Shown here in pieces: positions 1 through 8,527 of a stretch of DNA of 64,000 bases; within the stretch, counting starts at the first letter, position 1; every line of letters begins with the position of its first letter. The notes below the pieces were generated by a model that saw only the letters and a program-made list of their open reading frames with translations, was not told where the DNA came from and made no database searches. The stretch spans positions 2,728,001 to 2,792,000 of the forward strand of contig NZ_JBGCUN010000001.1 in NCBI RefSeq assembly GCF_041103235.1, in the 5' to 3' direction. The position numbers were made by a program, and so were the translations under genes. This stretch comes from Yoonia sp. R2331 (GTDB lineage: Bacteria > Pseudomonadota > Alphaproteobacteria > Rhodobacterales > Rhodobacteraceae).

Positions 1-1077
1 CTGATCCCCATACTGATTGCTATCGTGCTTCTCGACGATCTTCTGGAACCGGCGGATAAAGCGTTCGTCGGCTTTTGCCTTCTGCTCCAGCACCTCGCGG
101 GCAAAGACCATGTGGTCTTCGTGGGCTTCCATCATATCGGCCATGCGAGCGTTGGTGGCAGAGCCAATCGCCGCCATCGCGGTCTGCGCTTCCTGATCCG
201 TTTGCACGCCGATCTCGTTGATCTTATGCGCCACGTCCTGCTGCTGTGCGGTCTTCAACGACTTTGACAGGGCATCATAGAGCACCACGCGCTGCTTGGT
301 GTCTGTCTGCAGTTTGTTGATCAGCACCATCTGCGTCGCCGCCTGATTCTGCAGGCTGTCGATCCAGGTCTTGCCCTTTTCGATATAGCGCTCAAGCGTC
401 TGGCTTTTTGCCAGTTTGACCTGCTCTTCCTGCACCAACTCATTATAGCGGGTGTTCAAAGCGGCCAGTTCGGTTTCCAAGGCGGTGCGCTTAGCGGCAT
501 CCTGTTCCACGGAAATCTTGTTCTCTAGCTCAATGATCTTGGGATCCATGCCCAGCACATCGGCGCGCACAGTTTCCAACTCGGCCACGGTCGTCTCTCG
601 CTCTGTCAGGGTGCCTTGCAAGTTGGTTTCCACAGAGGTTTTCTGTTCGTTCAGCGTCGCCAATTGGCTTTCCAGCAACTTGGTGATCACGTCCGACTTG
701 CTGATCAGATCCTGCAACTTGTCATCGACCGATGCTGTGCGCATCCGCTCTTCGCGCATGGAATCGGACTTGCCCGCAGAAAACCAACCCACGATGCTTT
801 CCATCGTGGTCTTGGACCGCATCTCATCAAAATCCTTGGAAAAGGCGGCGGTCACATCATCCAGACCCATAATGAGTTCCGCGATATTCGCGTTCATCAA
901 TTCGGTATGCGCATGCACATCCTCAAGGCTCGCATTCTCAATATCGACAGAGATATCAGCACCTTGTGCCATCTTCTGCCGCGCTGCCTCGATCCGGCTG
1001 GTCAGTTCAGAAATCTTGCTTTGCGCTTCTGCGACCTGAGTCTGACTTTCCTGAATCTGCGCGTCGAAATCGGCCAT
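1..1077 (-). CDS. Coiled-coil protein of unknown function (3' end outside window)
   Basis: An open frame of 359 codons runs from an ATG at 1077 off the left edge with no stop. The start follows an AGGGG Shine-Dalgarno (SD) 7 bases upstream. The protein begins MADFDAQIQESQ and is almost wholly charged heptad-type sequence rich in Q, E, K and A, suggesting long coiled coils. I see no signal peptide, membrane segment or catalytic motif, so it is probably a cytoplasmic structural or scaffold protein. I do not recognise the family. The missing C-terminus and the neighbour to the left could change this view. Confidence 0.75.
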   Translation of the reverse strand, partial: MADFDAQIQESQTQVAEAQSKISELTSRIEAARQKMAQGADISVDIENASLEDVHAHTELMNANIAELIMGLDDVTAAFSKDFDEMRSKTTMESIVGWFSAGKSDSMREERMRTASVDDKLQDLISKSDVITKLLESQLATLNEQKTSVETNLQGTLTERETTVAELETVRADVLGMDPKIIELENKISVEQDAAKRTALETELAALNTRYNELVQEEQVKLAKSQTLERYIEKGKTWIDSLQNQAATQMVLINKLQTDTKQRVVLYDALSKSLKTAQQQDVAHKINEIGVQTDQEAQTAMAAIGSATNARMADMMEAHEDHMVFAREVLEQKAKADERFIRRFQKIVEKHDSNQYGDQ

Positions 1078-1099
1078 ATGAAATTCCCCTGTTGGTCTT

Positions 1100-1131
1100 G
1101 GTGTTACATTCAATCTAGGAAATGTTACACC
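1100..1131 (-). promoter_or_regulatory. Interrupted inverted repeat upstream of the coiled-coil gene
   Basis: GGTGTTACATT and AATGTTACACC face each other across 10 bases (10 of 11 positions pair). The half-sites are 21 bp apart, two helical turns, and lie 23 bases upstream of the start codon. The layout suits a dimeric regulator; no regulator is identified. Confidence 0.4.
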
Positions 1132-1211
1132 ATTTTACAAATCCACGTCATGCGGTTTTCACCGGTGAACGTGACGAATTCTTGACCAATTCAGGGGACT
1201 TGCGTGGCGGT

Positions 1212-2048
1212 TTAGGTATCGCCGCCAACGGCTGTTTCAAACACTAGATCGTCTGGATTCACCGCGTCAAAATCAGGTGGGCGATCGTTGGCCAACGCCT
1301 CTTCACCATAAATCTCATCCGGGTCGATCTGGCGGGGCGGCAGTTCAACACCGCGCTCATAGTTTTCTGGATCGACGCGTAGGGATTCCTCGCGCGACCG
1401 CACATGCACCCTGATCCCGCGCGGACAGCGATCATACAGGTCGATGATGTCCTGATTGAACAGGCGAATACAGCCAGCGGAACCGGAATTTCCTATTGAT
1501 TCCAAATCGTTAGTGCCGTGTATGCGAAAGAACGTATCGCGACCGTTGCGGTAGAGGTACAGCGCACGCGCACCCAACGGGCTACGCAACCCACCGGGAA
1601 TGCCGCGCGCAAACGGCCCATAGACCTCTGGCTCCCGGCGCAGCATGTTCTGCGTCGGCGTCCAGCCCGGCCATTTCCGCTTCAGCGATATGACACCGTT
1701 GCCCGCAAAGCTAAGCCCGGCGCGCCCGACACCAACCGGATAGCGGATCGCACGACCGTCTTCTTCGATAAAGTACAAAAACTTCGCATAAGGATCGACA
1801 TCCAAAGTGCCGGCGCTTTGCTCGCCCAGATAAAGGCCGGACATCCGGCGATTATCCCCTTGAGTATATTCCGGCGGAATGCCCGGCAGGTTGTAGCCCG
1901 CGTCGAAAATAGGCTCGTATCCGGGTGCAAAATTCATCGCCTCTGGCACGTCGATGTTGGATGCAGGCACACGTGGGCCGCAAGCAGCCACGGTGGACAG
2001 CAACATCGCACCAAAGGCGCGGCGCGAAATATTCGGGACAGACAGCAT
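1212..2048 (-). CDS. L,D-transpeptidase (YkuD family), lipoprotein/Tat-type N-terminus
   Basis: The product has 278 residues. Enzymes of this family cross-link peptidoglycan or attach proteins to it in the periplasm. The catalytic signature is present: HGTN with H177, then SAGCIR with nucleophile C193. The N-terminus has a twin-arginine-like SRRAFGA stretch and a lipobox ending at C23 (VAAC), so export and lipidation are likely. The YkuD domain spans about residues 80-215, followed by an acidic tail rich in Asp, Glu and Pro. An in-frame ATG at 2054 also exists, but AGG lies 7 bases before the ATG at 2048, so I chose that. It appears monocistronic. Confidence 0.9.
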   Translation of the reverse strand: MLSVPNISRRAFGAMLLSTVAACGPRVPASNIDVPEAMNFAPGYEPIFDAGYNLPGIPPEYTQGDNRRMSGLYLGEQSAGTLDVDPYAKFLYFIEEDGRAIRYPVGVGRAGLSFAGNGVISLKRKWPGWTPTQNMLRREPEVYGPFARGIPGGLRSPLGARALYLYRNGRDTFFRIHGTNDLESIGNSGSAGCIRLFNQDIIDLYDRCPRGIRVHVRSREESLRVDPENYERGVELPPRQIDPDEIYGEEALANDRPPDFDAVNPDDLVFETAVGGDT

Positions 2049-2115
2049 ATGCATACCTATAAAGACTCTTTGGTTTCATAGCACCCTGTCACAAAAGTGC
2101 AATTCGACCCAGGCT

Positions 2116-2145
2116 CCCCCTCACGGAAAAGCGAGGGGGAATTTT
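2116..2145 (+). terminator. Terminator-like hairpin between divergent genes
   Basis: CCCCCTC and GAGGGGG pair over a 10-base loop, followed by AATTTT. It lies about 160 bases upstream of the DsbA-like gene and reads in its direction. It could be an attenuator or the end of a short unannotated transcript. Confidence 0.4.
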
Positions 2146-2305
2146 CCTGTCCTGACGGCAAAACCTGCACCTTTCCGCGCGCGGAGCTGCTCCATTAGAA
2201 GCCGGTTCACCCATTTACGCGCTAAACAGCGGGTGCGGACGTGCGGCACACCCTTTTGCTTTTGAACCCGCCCATGCATGCTGTGCCCATGAAGGGCCAT
2301 AAATC

Positions 2306-3025
2306 ATGAAACGCCGCCGCGTCTTGCAAGGGGTCGGACTAGCCGCAATCGCAGGCTGGGTTTGGGGCGCGCCGCGTTTGGCGCGCTTGGGCCAGGACCC
2401 TGTGACATTCACCGCAATTCCGGGCGCAGAGCCGTTTCGGCAGTTGGATCGCGCAAGTGCCCTTTCTGCCAGCGCAGGCATATTCGCAGGTCTTGATGCA
2501 CCCGCACCGCAATTCACCGGCGCGCTTTGCCCCGCCCTTTTTGGCGGCAACGACGGCTTGGCCATTGCTTATTTCTCGGACGTGCAATGCCCGAACTGCC
2601 CCAGAATGGAGGCCGCAACCCGTGCCGCCATCGGCGATCAGCCCATTCCGCTGATCCGCCACGAACTGCCCTTGCTGGGGCCCCGTTCTGTTGCTGTCGC
2701 AAAGGTCTTTCTTGCGGCAAAGCTGCAAAGCGCGGGTCAGGATATCGCAAGCATCTTGCTGGGCACCCCCGGACCTATCACCCCGGCACGACTGGCGGAT
2801 ATTGCAGACCGCACCGGCCTCGACCATCAGCGCTGGGTCGCGGACATCGACAGCGCAACGGTCGCGAACCACTTGGCACAAGAGTATGGCGTCGCCGCAC
2901 GTCTGGGCATCTATGGCACACCCGGCACCGTAATCGGGCGCACAGTGATCCTAGGTGCCTTGCCAGAGCATCAGATCGCGCAGATCATCGCGACGGAACG
3001 ACAGGACAATCAGGTATGCGGTTAG
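2306..3025 (+). CDS. DsbA-like thioredoxin-fold protein
   Basis: The product has 239 residues. It starts with KRRRVLQGVG and a hydrophobic stretch to about residue 22, a Tat-like or membrane-anchoring signal. A thioredoxin fold follows with redox motif CPNC at C95/C98 and a cis-proline segment YGTPGT near residue 206. This matches periplasmic DsbA/DsbG-type oxidoreductases or isomerases acting on disulfides. Its 3' end overlaps the next gene by 10 bases, so it heads a run of four co-directional genes. The substrate is unknown, and nothing in the neighbours points to cytochrome maturation. Confidence 0.85.
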   Translation: MKRRRVLQGVGLAAIAGWVWGAPRLARLGQDPVTFTAIPGAEPFRQLDRASALSASAGIFAGLDAPAPQFTGALCPALFGGNDGLAIAYFSDVQCPNCPRMEAATRAAIGDQPIPLIRHELPLLGPRSVAVAKVFLAAKLQSAGQDIASILLGTPGPITPARLADIADRTGLDHQRWVADIDSATVANHLAQEYGVAARLGIYGTPGTVIGRTVILGALPEHQIAQIIATERQDNQVCG

Positions 3026-3756
3026 ACGGTAAGACGGCGGTGGTCACCGGCGGCGGATCAGGCTTTGGCGCTGGGATCGCGCGCGCGTTCGCGGCCGAAG
3101 GGGCCAAGGTGATGATCGCCGATTTGAATGCTGACGCCGCAAAATCGGTCGCGGTAGAGGTGGGGGGATATGCCGTCACTACCAATGTCGCCGACAATGC
3201 TTCGGTCGCGGGGCTTGCCTATGCCGTGGCCGATCAACTGGGTGATCTGGACATTCTGGTGAACAATGCCGGCACGACCCATGCCCTTGGTGCGATGGAA
3301 GATGTGAACGAGGAAGAGTTCGACCGCGTGTTCGCCGTCAACGCCAAATCCGTCTACCTCACCGCCCGTCATCTGGTGCCTGCGATGAAGGCGCGCAAAT
3401 CGGGCGTGATCCTCAATATCGCCTCGGCGGCCAGCGTCTCACCTCGCCCGAACCTGATCTGGTACAGCGCGTCAAAGGGCTGGATGATCACGACCACCAA
3501 AGCAATGGCAATTGAACTTGCCCCCTACAACATCCGCGTGAATGCGCTGAACCCTGTCGCGGGCGATACCCCGCTTCTTGCAGATTTCATGGGAGGAGAG
3601 TCGCCAGAGATGCGGGCAAAATTTCTGTCGGGCATCCCTTTGGGCCGGTTCTCCACTCCCGACGACATTGGTGCCGCCGCCACATTCCTTTGCTCTGACA
3701 GCGCAGGGTTGATTACCGGGGTGGCGCTGGAAATCGACGGAGGTCGCACAATTTGA
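3016..3756 (+). CDS. Short-chain dehydrogenase/reductase (FabG-like SDR)
   Basis: The product has 246 residues, normal for a classical SDR. The nucleotide-binding motif TGGGSGFG is at residues 11-18, the structural NNAG at 83-86, and the catalytic set is S137, Y150, K154 (YSASK). Asp37 after the second strand favours NAD(H) over NADP(H). The C-terminus ends in the usual EIDGGRTI-type segment. It resembles 3-oxoacyl-ACP reductase or glucose-1-dehydrogenase homologues, but the substrate cannot be read from sequence. The start overlaps the DsbA-like gene and the stop overlaps the next start, implying translational coupling. Confidence 0.9.
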   Translation: MRLDGKTAVVTGGGSGFGAGIARAFAAEGAKVMIADLNADAAKSVAVEVGGYAVTTNVADNASVAGLAYAVADQLGDLDILVNNAGTTHALGAMEDVNEEEFDRVFAVNAKSVYLTARHLVPAMKARKSGVILNIASAASVSPRPNLIWYSASKGWMITTTKAMAIELAPYNIRVNALNPVAGDTPLLADFMGGESPEMRAKFLSGIPLGRFSTPDDIGAAATFLCSDSAGLITGVALEIDGGRTI

Positions 3757-4199
3757 ACTGGATCCCACTCCTGCGCAGGCTTGGCCGCCACGCCTTGCGC
3801 CTGATCCCCTCAGAACCGTTGCGGACACCCGCGCCCAAACGTGCACGTCCAACGCCCGATGGGCAGTTGCGTCTGCATTTGTTCAGCGCCGATTTTGACG
3901 GCCCGGAAGAGGCGCACAGGTTTTGCTTCATCGCGCCCGGTGCTGATCTCCCGGTCGATCTGACGCGCGAATTGACCGGAGCGTTCATCGACACGGATGA
4001 GGTCGAGATGATCCACGGCGACATTCCAACACGACTAATCGAATTCCTGTCCGAACAAGAGGCTGACGACATCGTGCTGCGCATGGCCGGGGACAACACT
4101 CTGATTTTAATCACAGAACACGCCTTTGGCGGACTTCCTTACGAATTGGACGACACCGACCGGCTGACCTACCTCGGCCCGCAATTGGTCGCGGTCTGA
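3753..4199 (+). CDS. Conserved hypothetical protein, TTG start
   Basis: The product has 148 residues and belongs to no family I recognise. The start is a TTG sharing TTGA with the SDR stop, with GGAGG 9 bases upstream, so the rare start is well supported. The first 35 residues are basic and proline-rich; the rest is acidic and looks like a small globular domain. No signal peptide or membrane segment is visible. It is locked between the SDR and the P1 peptidase by overlaps at both ends, so it is probably made in fixed ratio with them. Confidence 0.7.
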   Translation: MNWIPLLRRLGRHALRLIPSEPLRTPAPKRARPTPDGQLRLHLFSADFDGPEEAHRFCFIAPGADLPVDLTRELTGAFIDTDEVEMIHGDIPTRLIEFLSEQEADDIVLRMAGDNTLILITEHAFGGLPYELDDTDRLTYLGPQLVAV

Positions 4200-5161
4200 T
4201 GCGGAACCTGATCACCGATGTGCCCGGCCTTTTGGTCGGAAATGCGCAAGACGCGGCTTTGAAATCAGGCTGCACGGTCCTGACAGGGGACCGCCCGTTC
4301 ACCTGCGGCGTCAACGTCATGGGCGGCGCACCCGGCACGCGAGAGACTGATTTGCTGGCGCCTGACAAGCTGGTGCAACAGGTGGACGCGCTGGTGCTGT
4401 CGGGCGGCAGCAGCTTTGGTCTTGATGCCGCTTCGGGTGTCACCGACGCCCTGCGCACCGTCGGTCGCGGCTTTGCGGTGGGCGAGATGCGCGTGCCGAT
4501 CGTGCCCGGTGCAATTCTGTTTGATCTGCTCAATGGCGGCGACAAAAACTGGACCAGCAACCCCTATCACGGCCTTGGCGCGGACGCTTTTCAGGCGGCT
4601 GAACAGAGCTTTGCGCTTGGCACGGCGGGCGCGGGGTTTGGGGCAACAACGGCCACGTTGAAAGGCGGGCTCGGCTCTGCCTCGACCGCTTTGCCCGATG
4701 GCACCATTGTGGGCGCACTTGTGGCCGTGAACGCGCTCGGATCAGCCACCGTCGGCGATGGTCCGCACTTTTGGGCCGCCCCCTTTGAAGAAGACGGCGA
4801 ATTTGGCAACCTTGGCCCATCTGCGACTTATCCGCGTGATGCACCTGTCACCAAACTTTCCGCGCAAAACACTACCATCGGGATCGTTGCGACATCCGCG
4901 CGACTGACACAGGCCGAATGTACGCGCCTTGCAACCGCGGCACATGATGGCATCGCCCGCGCGCTGGTGCCTGCACATACCCCGATGGATGGCGATCTGA
5001 TCTTTGCGGTCAGCACTGGCGATGTTCCTGCTGCTGACCCTGTTCACCTCGGCCATGCCGCAGCCACCTGCATGGCCCGTGCCATTGCGCGCGGTGTCTA
5101 TCTTGCGCGGTCTGCCCCGCACGAGGCACCCGCATGCTACGCCCGCACCTTCGCGCCTTAG
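4199..5161 (+). CDS. P1 family peptidase (DmpA/S58 type)
   Basis: The product has 320 residues, typical of the DmpA-like N-terminal-nucleophile aminopeptidases, which self-cleave and then remove N-terminal residues from small peptides. The family hallmarks are visible: ITDVPG at the N-terminus, GGSSFGLDAASG near 69-80, GGLGSAS near 156-162, and the segment NTTIGIVAT at 224-232. Processing in this family occurs before a Ser or Thr in that last region. No signal peptide is present, so it is cytoplasmic. The start codon shares one base with the preceding stop (TGATG). Confidence 0.88.
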   Translation: MRNLITDVPGLLVGNAQDAALKSGCTVLTGDRPFTCGVNVMGGAPGTRETDLLAPDKLVQQVDALVLSGGSSFGLDAASGVTDALRTVGRGFAVGEMRVPIVPGAILFDLLNGGDKNWTSNPYHGLGADAFQAAEQSFALGTAGAGFGATTATLKGGLGSASTALPDGTIVGALVAVNALGSATVGDGPHFWAAPFEEDGEFGNLGPSATYPRDAPVTKLSAQNTTIGIVATSARLTQAECTRLATAAHDGIARALVPAHTPMDGDLIFAVSTGDVPAADPVHLGHAAATCMARAIARGVYLARSAPHEAPACYARTFAP

Positions 5162-5171
5162 CAGACCACGC

Positions 5172-5948
5172 TCAATCGCCTAAAATCGCCCGCATCAAGG
5201 GACTGTGCGCATCTCGCAGCCCGTCAAGCACATCAAAATGGTGCCGCCCTGCGTCGTTCACCAACTCGCACGCCCATGCATCTGCCAGGGCACGGGCCTG
5301 TTCCACAAAGACCGGGCGCTCGTCCCCGCCAACCCAGACAGTCACAGGAACCATTGGCGGTGGCTGATGGATCGGGCTTTCTGCGCGGGCGATGTCTGAA
5401 TCCAGCCGCAGATCATTGTTCATTTGCGTCTGCAACAGCGGTGCAAGGTCCGCCACCGCCGAGATTGGCACCACCTTTTCAACGCGTTCGGTCCACTCTG
5501 CCGCCAAATCCGGGGCCAACATCCGCGCCGCCAGTTGCCCGCCCGCCGAATGCCCGGTGATCCGCAATGGCCCCGGCACACGATCCGCAATCGTACCAAT
5601 GGCTTTGCCGATCTGCTGCGTGATCTGAGCAATCGTTACCTCCGGGCACAGGTCATAAGATGGCATCGCCACGGCCCAACCGGCCACGACCGCCCCGGCG
5701 GCCAGATAAGACCAGTCCGACTTGTCCGAACTGCGCCAATACCCGCCATGAATGAAAACCATGGTACCTTTGGGCAAGCGCTCAGGCAGGAACAGATCAA
5801 AGACCTCGCGCGCACCCTCACCATAAGGCACATCTGCCAGATAGCGCGCGCGCTCGCGATAGCGCTGCCCTTCCTGCGCCCATCGGGCGGGCAAAAGCGC
5901 GCCGTCGGGGACATATGCCAGATTGGCAAAGGCGTCATCAATATCCAT
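5172..5948 (-). CDS. Alpha/beta hydrolase (kynurenine formamidase-like)
   Basis: The product has 258 residues. The oxyanion motif HGGYW is at 67-71 and the nucleophile elbow GHSAGG has S134; the catalytic His is probably in GRHHFDV near the C-terminus. The HGGxW form occurs in arylformamidases and hormone-sensitive-lipase-like esterases, so an amide or ester of a small aromatic is a reasonable substrate guess. I chose the second ATG of MEMDID because AGGG lies 7 bases before it. It is transcribed away from gabD and shares the short divergent region 5949-6018 with it. No other kynurenine genes are nearby. Confidence 0.85.
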   Translation of the reverse strand: MDIDDAFANLAYVPDGALLPARWAQEGQRYRERARYLADVPYGEGAREVFDLFLPERLPKGTMVFIHGGYWRSSDKSDWSYLAAGAVVAGWAVAMPSYDLCPEVTIAQITQQIGKAIGTIADRVPGPLRITGHSAGGQLAARMLAPDLAAEWTERVEKVVPISAVADLAPLLQTQMNNDLRLDSDIARAESPIHQPPPMVPVTVWVGGDERPVFVEQARALADAWACELVNDAGRHHFDVLDGLRDAHSPLMRAILGD

Positions 5949-6018
5949 TTCCATTCCCTTTCGGCTGTGCCTAACTGCCAATCAAGTCAAAAAGGCGTTT
6001 GACAGCAAGGGGGACATC

Positions 6019-7491
6019 ATGCGCGACACAGTAACGGATTTGAAATCACACCTGAGCCGGCCAGAGCTTTTGTGTGAAAAAGCCTATGTCGGCGGCGCGT
6101 GGGTGGATGCCGCCTCTGGCAAGACATTCCCAGTGACAAACCCCGCACGTGGCGATGTGATCGCCAATGTGGCCGACCTGTCGCGCGCAGAAATTGCTGA
6201 TGCCATCACAGCTGCCGACAAGGCGCGCCATGCCTGGGCCGCGCGAACCGGCAAAGACCGCGCTGCGGCTCTGCGTAAATGGCACGACCTGATGCTCGCC
6301 AATACCGAAGATCTGGCAATCATCATGACCGCCGAACAAGGCAAACCATTGGCAGAAGCGCGGGGCGAGGTCGCTTATGGCGCGTCTTTCGTCGAATGGT
6401 TCGCAGAAGAGGCAAAGCGTATCTATGGCGAAACCATCCCCGGCCATCAGCCTGACAAGCGGATCACTGTAATCAAGCAACCCATTGGCGTGGCCGCTGC
6501 CATCACGCCTTGGAATTTCCCCAACGCCATGATCGCCCGCAAAGTGGCCCCTGCGCTTGCTGCAGGCTGCGGTTTTGTGGTGCGCCCCGCATCCTTGACG
6601 CCGCTCTCGGCGCTGGCGATGGCGAAACTGGCGGAAGAGGCGGGCATCCCCGCCGGGCTGATGTCTGTTGTGACTTCAACTGCCTCATCCGATGTGGGCA
6701 AGGAATTCTGCGAAAATCCAACCGTGCGCAAACTGTCGTTCACAGGATCCACTGAAGTGGGCCGCATTCTGCTGCGGCAGGCCGCCGATCAGGTCATGAA
6801 ATGCTCGATGGAGTTGGGCGGCAATGCGCCCTTCATCGTGTTCGACGACGCCGATCTGGACGAAGCCGTGATAGGTGCCATTGCCTGCAAATTCCGCAAC
6901 AACGGCCAAACCTGTGTTTGTGCCAACCGCATCTATGTGCAAGCCGGGGTTTATGACGCCTTTGCCGAAAAGCTGAAGACCGCGGTTGAGGCGCTGAAGG
7001 TCGGCGACGGCCTGACTGACGGTACCGACCTTGGCCCGCTGATCGAACCCGCCGCCCTTGAAAAGGTGCAGGAACACCTGGACGACGCCACCGCCAAAGG
7101 GGCCACGGTCCTGACCGGCGGTCATGCGCTTGACGGGCAGTTCTTTGAACCGACCATCGTGACCGGTGCGACCAAGGACATGCTGGTCAGCACCGATGAA
7201 ACCTTTGGTCCCTTCGCGCCACTCTTCAAATTCAAAGACGAAGACGACGTCATCGCACTTGCCAATGACACGATCTTTGGTCTTGCGTCCTATTTCTACG
7301 CCAAGGACATCAGCCGCGTGCACAAAGTGGCCGAGGCGCTGGAATACGGGATCGTCGGCGTGAACACCGGCATCATCTCGACCGAGGTCGCCCCCTTCGG
7401 CGGTGTCAAACAGTCCGGCCTTGGCCGTGAAGGCAGCCGCCACGGGATCGAAGACTATATGGAAATGAAATATATCTGCATGTCGGTCTAA
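6019..7491 (+). CDS. gabD: Succinate-semialdehyde dehydrogenase (NAD(P)+)
   Basis: The product has 490 residues, the usual length for GabD. The enzyme oxidises succinate semialdehyde to succinate, the last step of the GABA shunt. The aldehyde dehydrogenase active site is intact: general base E265 in MELGGN and nucleophile C299 in NGQTCVCANR, with the second Cys two residues on, as in bacterial SSADHs. The start follows AAGGGGG. No gabT aminotransferase is adjacent, so a role with other semialdehydes is possible. A strong hairpin follows the stop. Confidence 0.92.
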   Translation: MRDTVTDLKSHLSRPELLCEKAYVGGAWVDAASGKTFPVTNPARGDVIANVADLSRAEIADAITAADKARHAWAARTGKDRAAALRKWHDLMLANTEDLAIIMTAEQGKPLAEARGEVAYGASFVEWFAEEAKRIYGETIPGHQPDKRITVIKQPIGVAAAITPWNFPNAMIARKVAPALAAGCGFVVRPASLTPLSALAMAKLAEEAGIPAGLMSVVTSTASSDVGKEFCENPTVRKLSFTGSTEVGRILLRQAADQVMKCSMELGGNAPFIVFDDADLDEAVIGAIACKFRNNGQTCVCANRIYVQAGVYDAFAEKLKTAVEALKVGDGLTDGTDLGPLIEPAALEKVQEHLDDATAKGATVLTGGHALDGQFFEPTIVTGATKDMLVSTDETFGPFAPLFKFKDEDDVIALANDTIFGLASYFYAKDISRVHKVAEALEYGIVGVNTGIISTEVAPFGGVKQSGLGREGSRHGIEDYMEMKYICMSV

Positions 7492-7537
7492 GCCGCCTGC
7501 GCATGACGCGCGTTTGACGCTTATCCGACAAGAATAA

Positions 7538-7565
7538 CCCCGGCATCGCTATGCCGATGCCGGGG
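7538..7565 (+). terminator. Hairpin terminator after gabD
   Basis: An 11-bp perfect stem (CCCCGGCATCG with CGATGCCGGGG) has a 6-base loop, 46 bases after the gabD stop. There is no T tract on the + strand. Confidence 0.7.
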
Positions 7566-7655
7566 CAAAACTGAAATAAACACCGTTACCAATACTGCAG
7601 CCACTCACGACCACTTGAAAACGATAGCGCCCCACATCCCTTGTTTTCAAAGCGG

Positions 7656-7691
7656 ATTTCGCGAAATATCAGATTTGTTCGTGAATTTCAG
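7656..7691 (+). promoter_or_regulatory. Palindrome and direct repeat upstream of the LytTR gene
   Basis: ATTTCGCGAAAT is a perfect 12-bp palindrome (7656-7667). It overlaps the first of two similar 9-mers, AAATATCAG at 7664 and GAATTTCAG at 7683, 19 bp apart. LytTR proteins usually bind direct repeats about two turns apart, so an autoregulatory site is possible. Confidence 0.3.
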
Positions 7692-7708
7692 GGATTCGAT
7701 AACTCGCG

Positions 7709-8449
7709 ATGCGCCAAATTTTTGGAGAAATCCGCTGGGAAGTGAAGACAGCGATCTTCATGACCATGATCCTGATTTTTTCTGTCGTGGGACCCTTTGG
7801 TTCTTACAACACGATGCCCCTTGCGGAACGGTTCACCTACTGGACCGTTATCATGATCGGCATCGGCTTTTTCATGCATGTCTTCATGACCGTGGCGCTC
7901 AATTCAGCGCGCCTGAGCAGATGGAACAGTATCCTCAAGGTGTCCCTTGGTGCTGCATTGGCCGCGGTGCCGGGGGCCGCAATTGTGGAATTCGCCAATG
8001 AGGTTTTCCGCCCCTCAGGTATCAACATGGCCTCACTTGTCCGGATCTGGGCACAGGTCACCGTGATCGGCGCGATTGTCGGAACGGTCGAATACATCGA
8101 CTGGCGGCCAGAGCGTAGTGCCGCGCAGCCCAAGCTTTCACCACTGCACAAGCGACTGCCTGCCGAGCTGGGGCGCGACATCGTTTCCATGTCGATGCAG
8201 GATCACTATGTCGAAGTCACAACGACCCAGGGCAAGACCATGATCCTGATGCGCTTCACCGATGCCCTGCGCGAGGTGGCAGAGCTCGACGGCTTGCGCA
8301 CCCATAGATCCCATTGGGTGGCGATTCCGCACATGAAAACCCTTGCGAAATCCGGCAATACCACCCGCGTCACCCTATCAGACGGGCGCCAGATGCCCGT
8401 CAGCGCGACCTATCTCGACACGCTTCAATCGGCAATGCGAACGACCTGA
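7709..8449 (+). CDS. Membrane-anchored LytTR-domain transcription regulator
   Basis: The product has 246 residues. About four hydrophobic segments occupy residues 15-125. A cytoplasmic LytTR DNA-binding domain follows from about 145 to the end, with the typical patterns SMSMQDHYVEV and THRSHWVA. One-piece membrane LytTR proteins without a receiver domain are known in Rhodobacterales; what they sense is generally undefined. No kinase is nearby. The SD is weak at this ATG. It could act on its own promoter through the repeat at 7656-7691, which is inference. Confidence 0.85.
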   Translation: MRQIFGEIRWEVKTAIFMTMILIFSVVGPFGSYNTMPLAERFTYWTVIMIGIGFFMHVFMTVALNSARLSRWNSILKVSLGAALAAVPGAAIVEFANEVFRPSGINMASLVRIWAQVTVIGAIVGTVEYIDWRPERSAAQPKLSPLHKRLPAELGRDIVSMSMQDHYVEVTTTQGKTMILMRFTDALREVAELDGLRTHRSHWVAIPHMKTLAKSGNTTRVTLSDGRQMPVSATYLDTLQSAMRTT

Positions 8450-8527
8450 ACGGACAGCACGGCACCCCACTATCGCAGATAAATCAATCGTGACCCCGCG
8501 GCTCATCCTGAATTGTTAGGAACTTTC

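Noticed and set aside
452..1185. Two open frames on the + strand near the left edge
   Set aside because: They are antisense to the coiled-coil gene, which has the better start site and composition.
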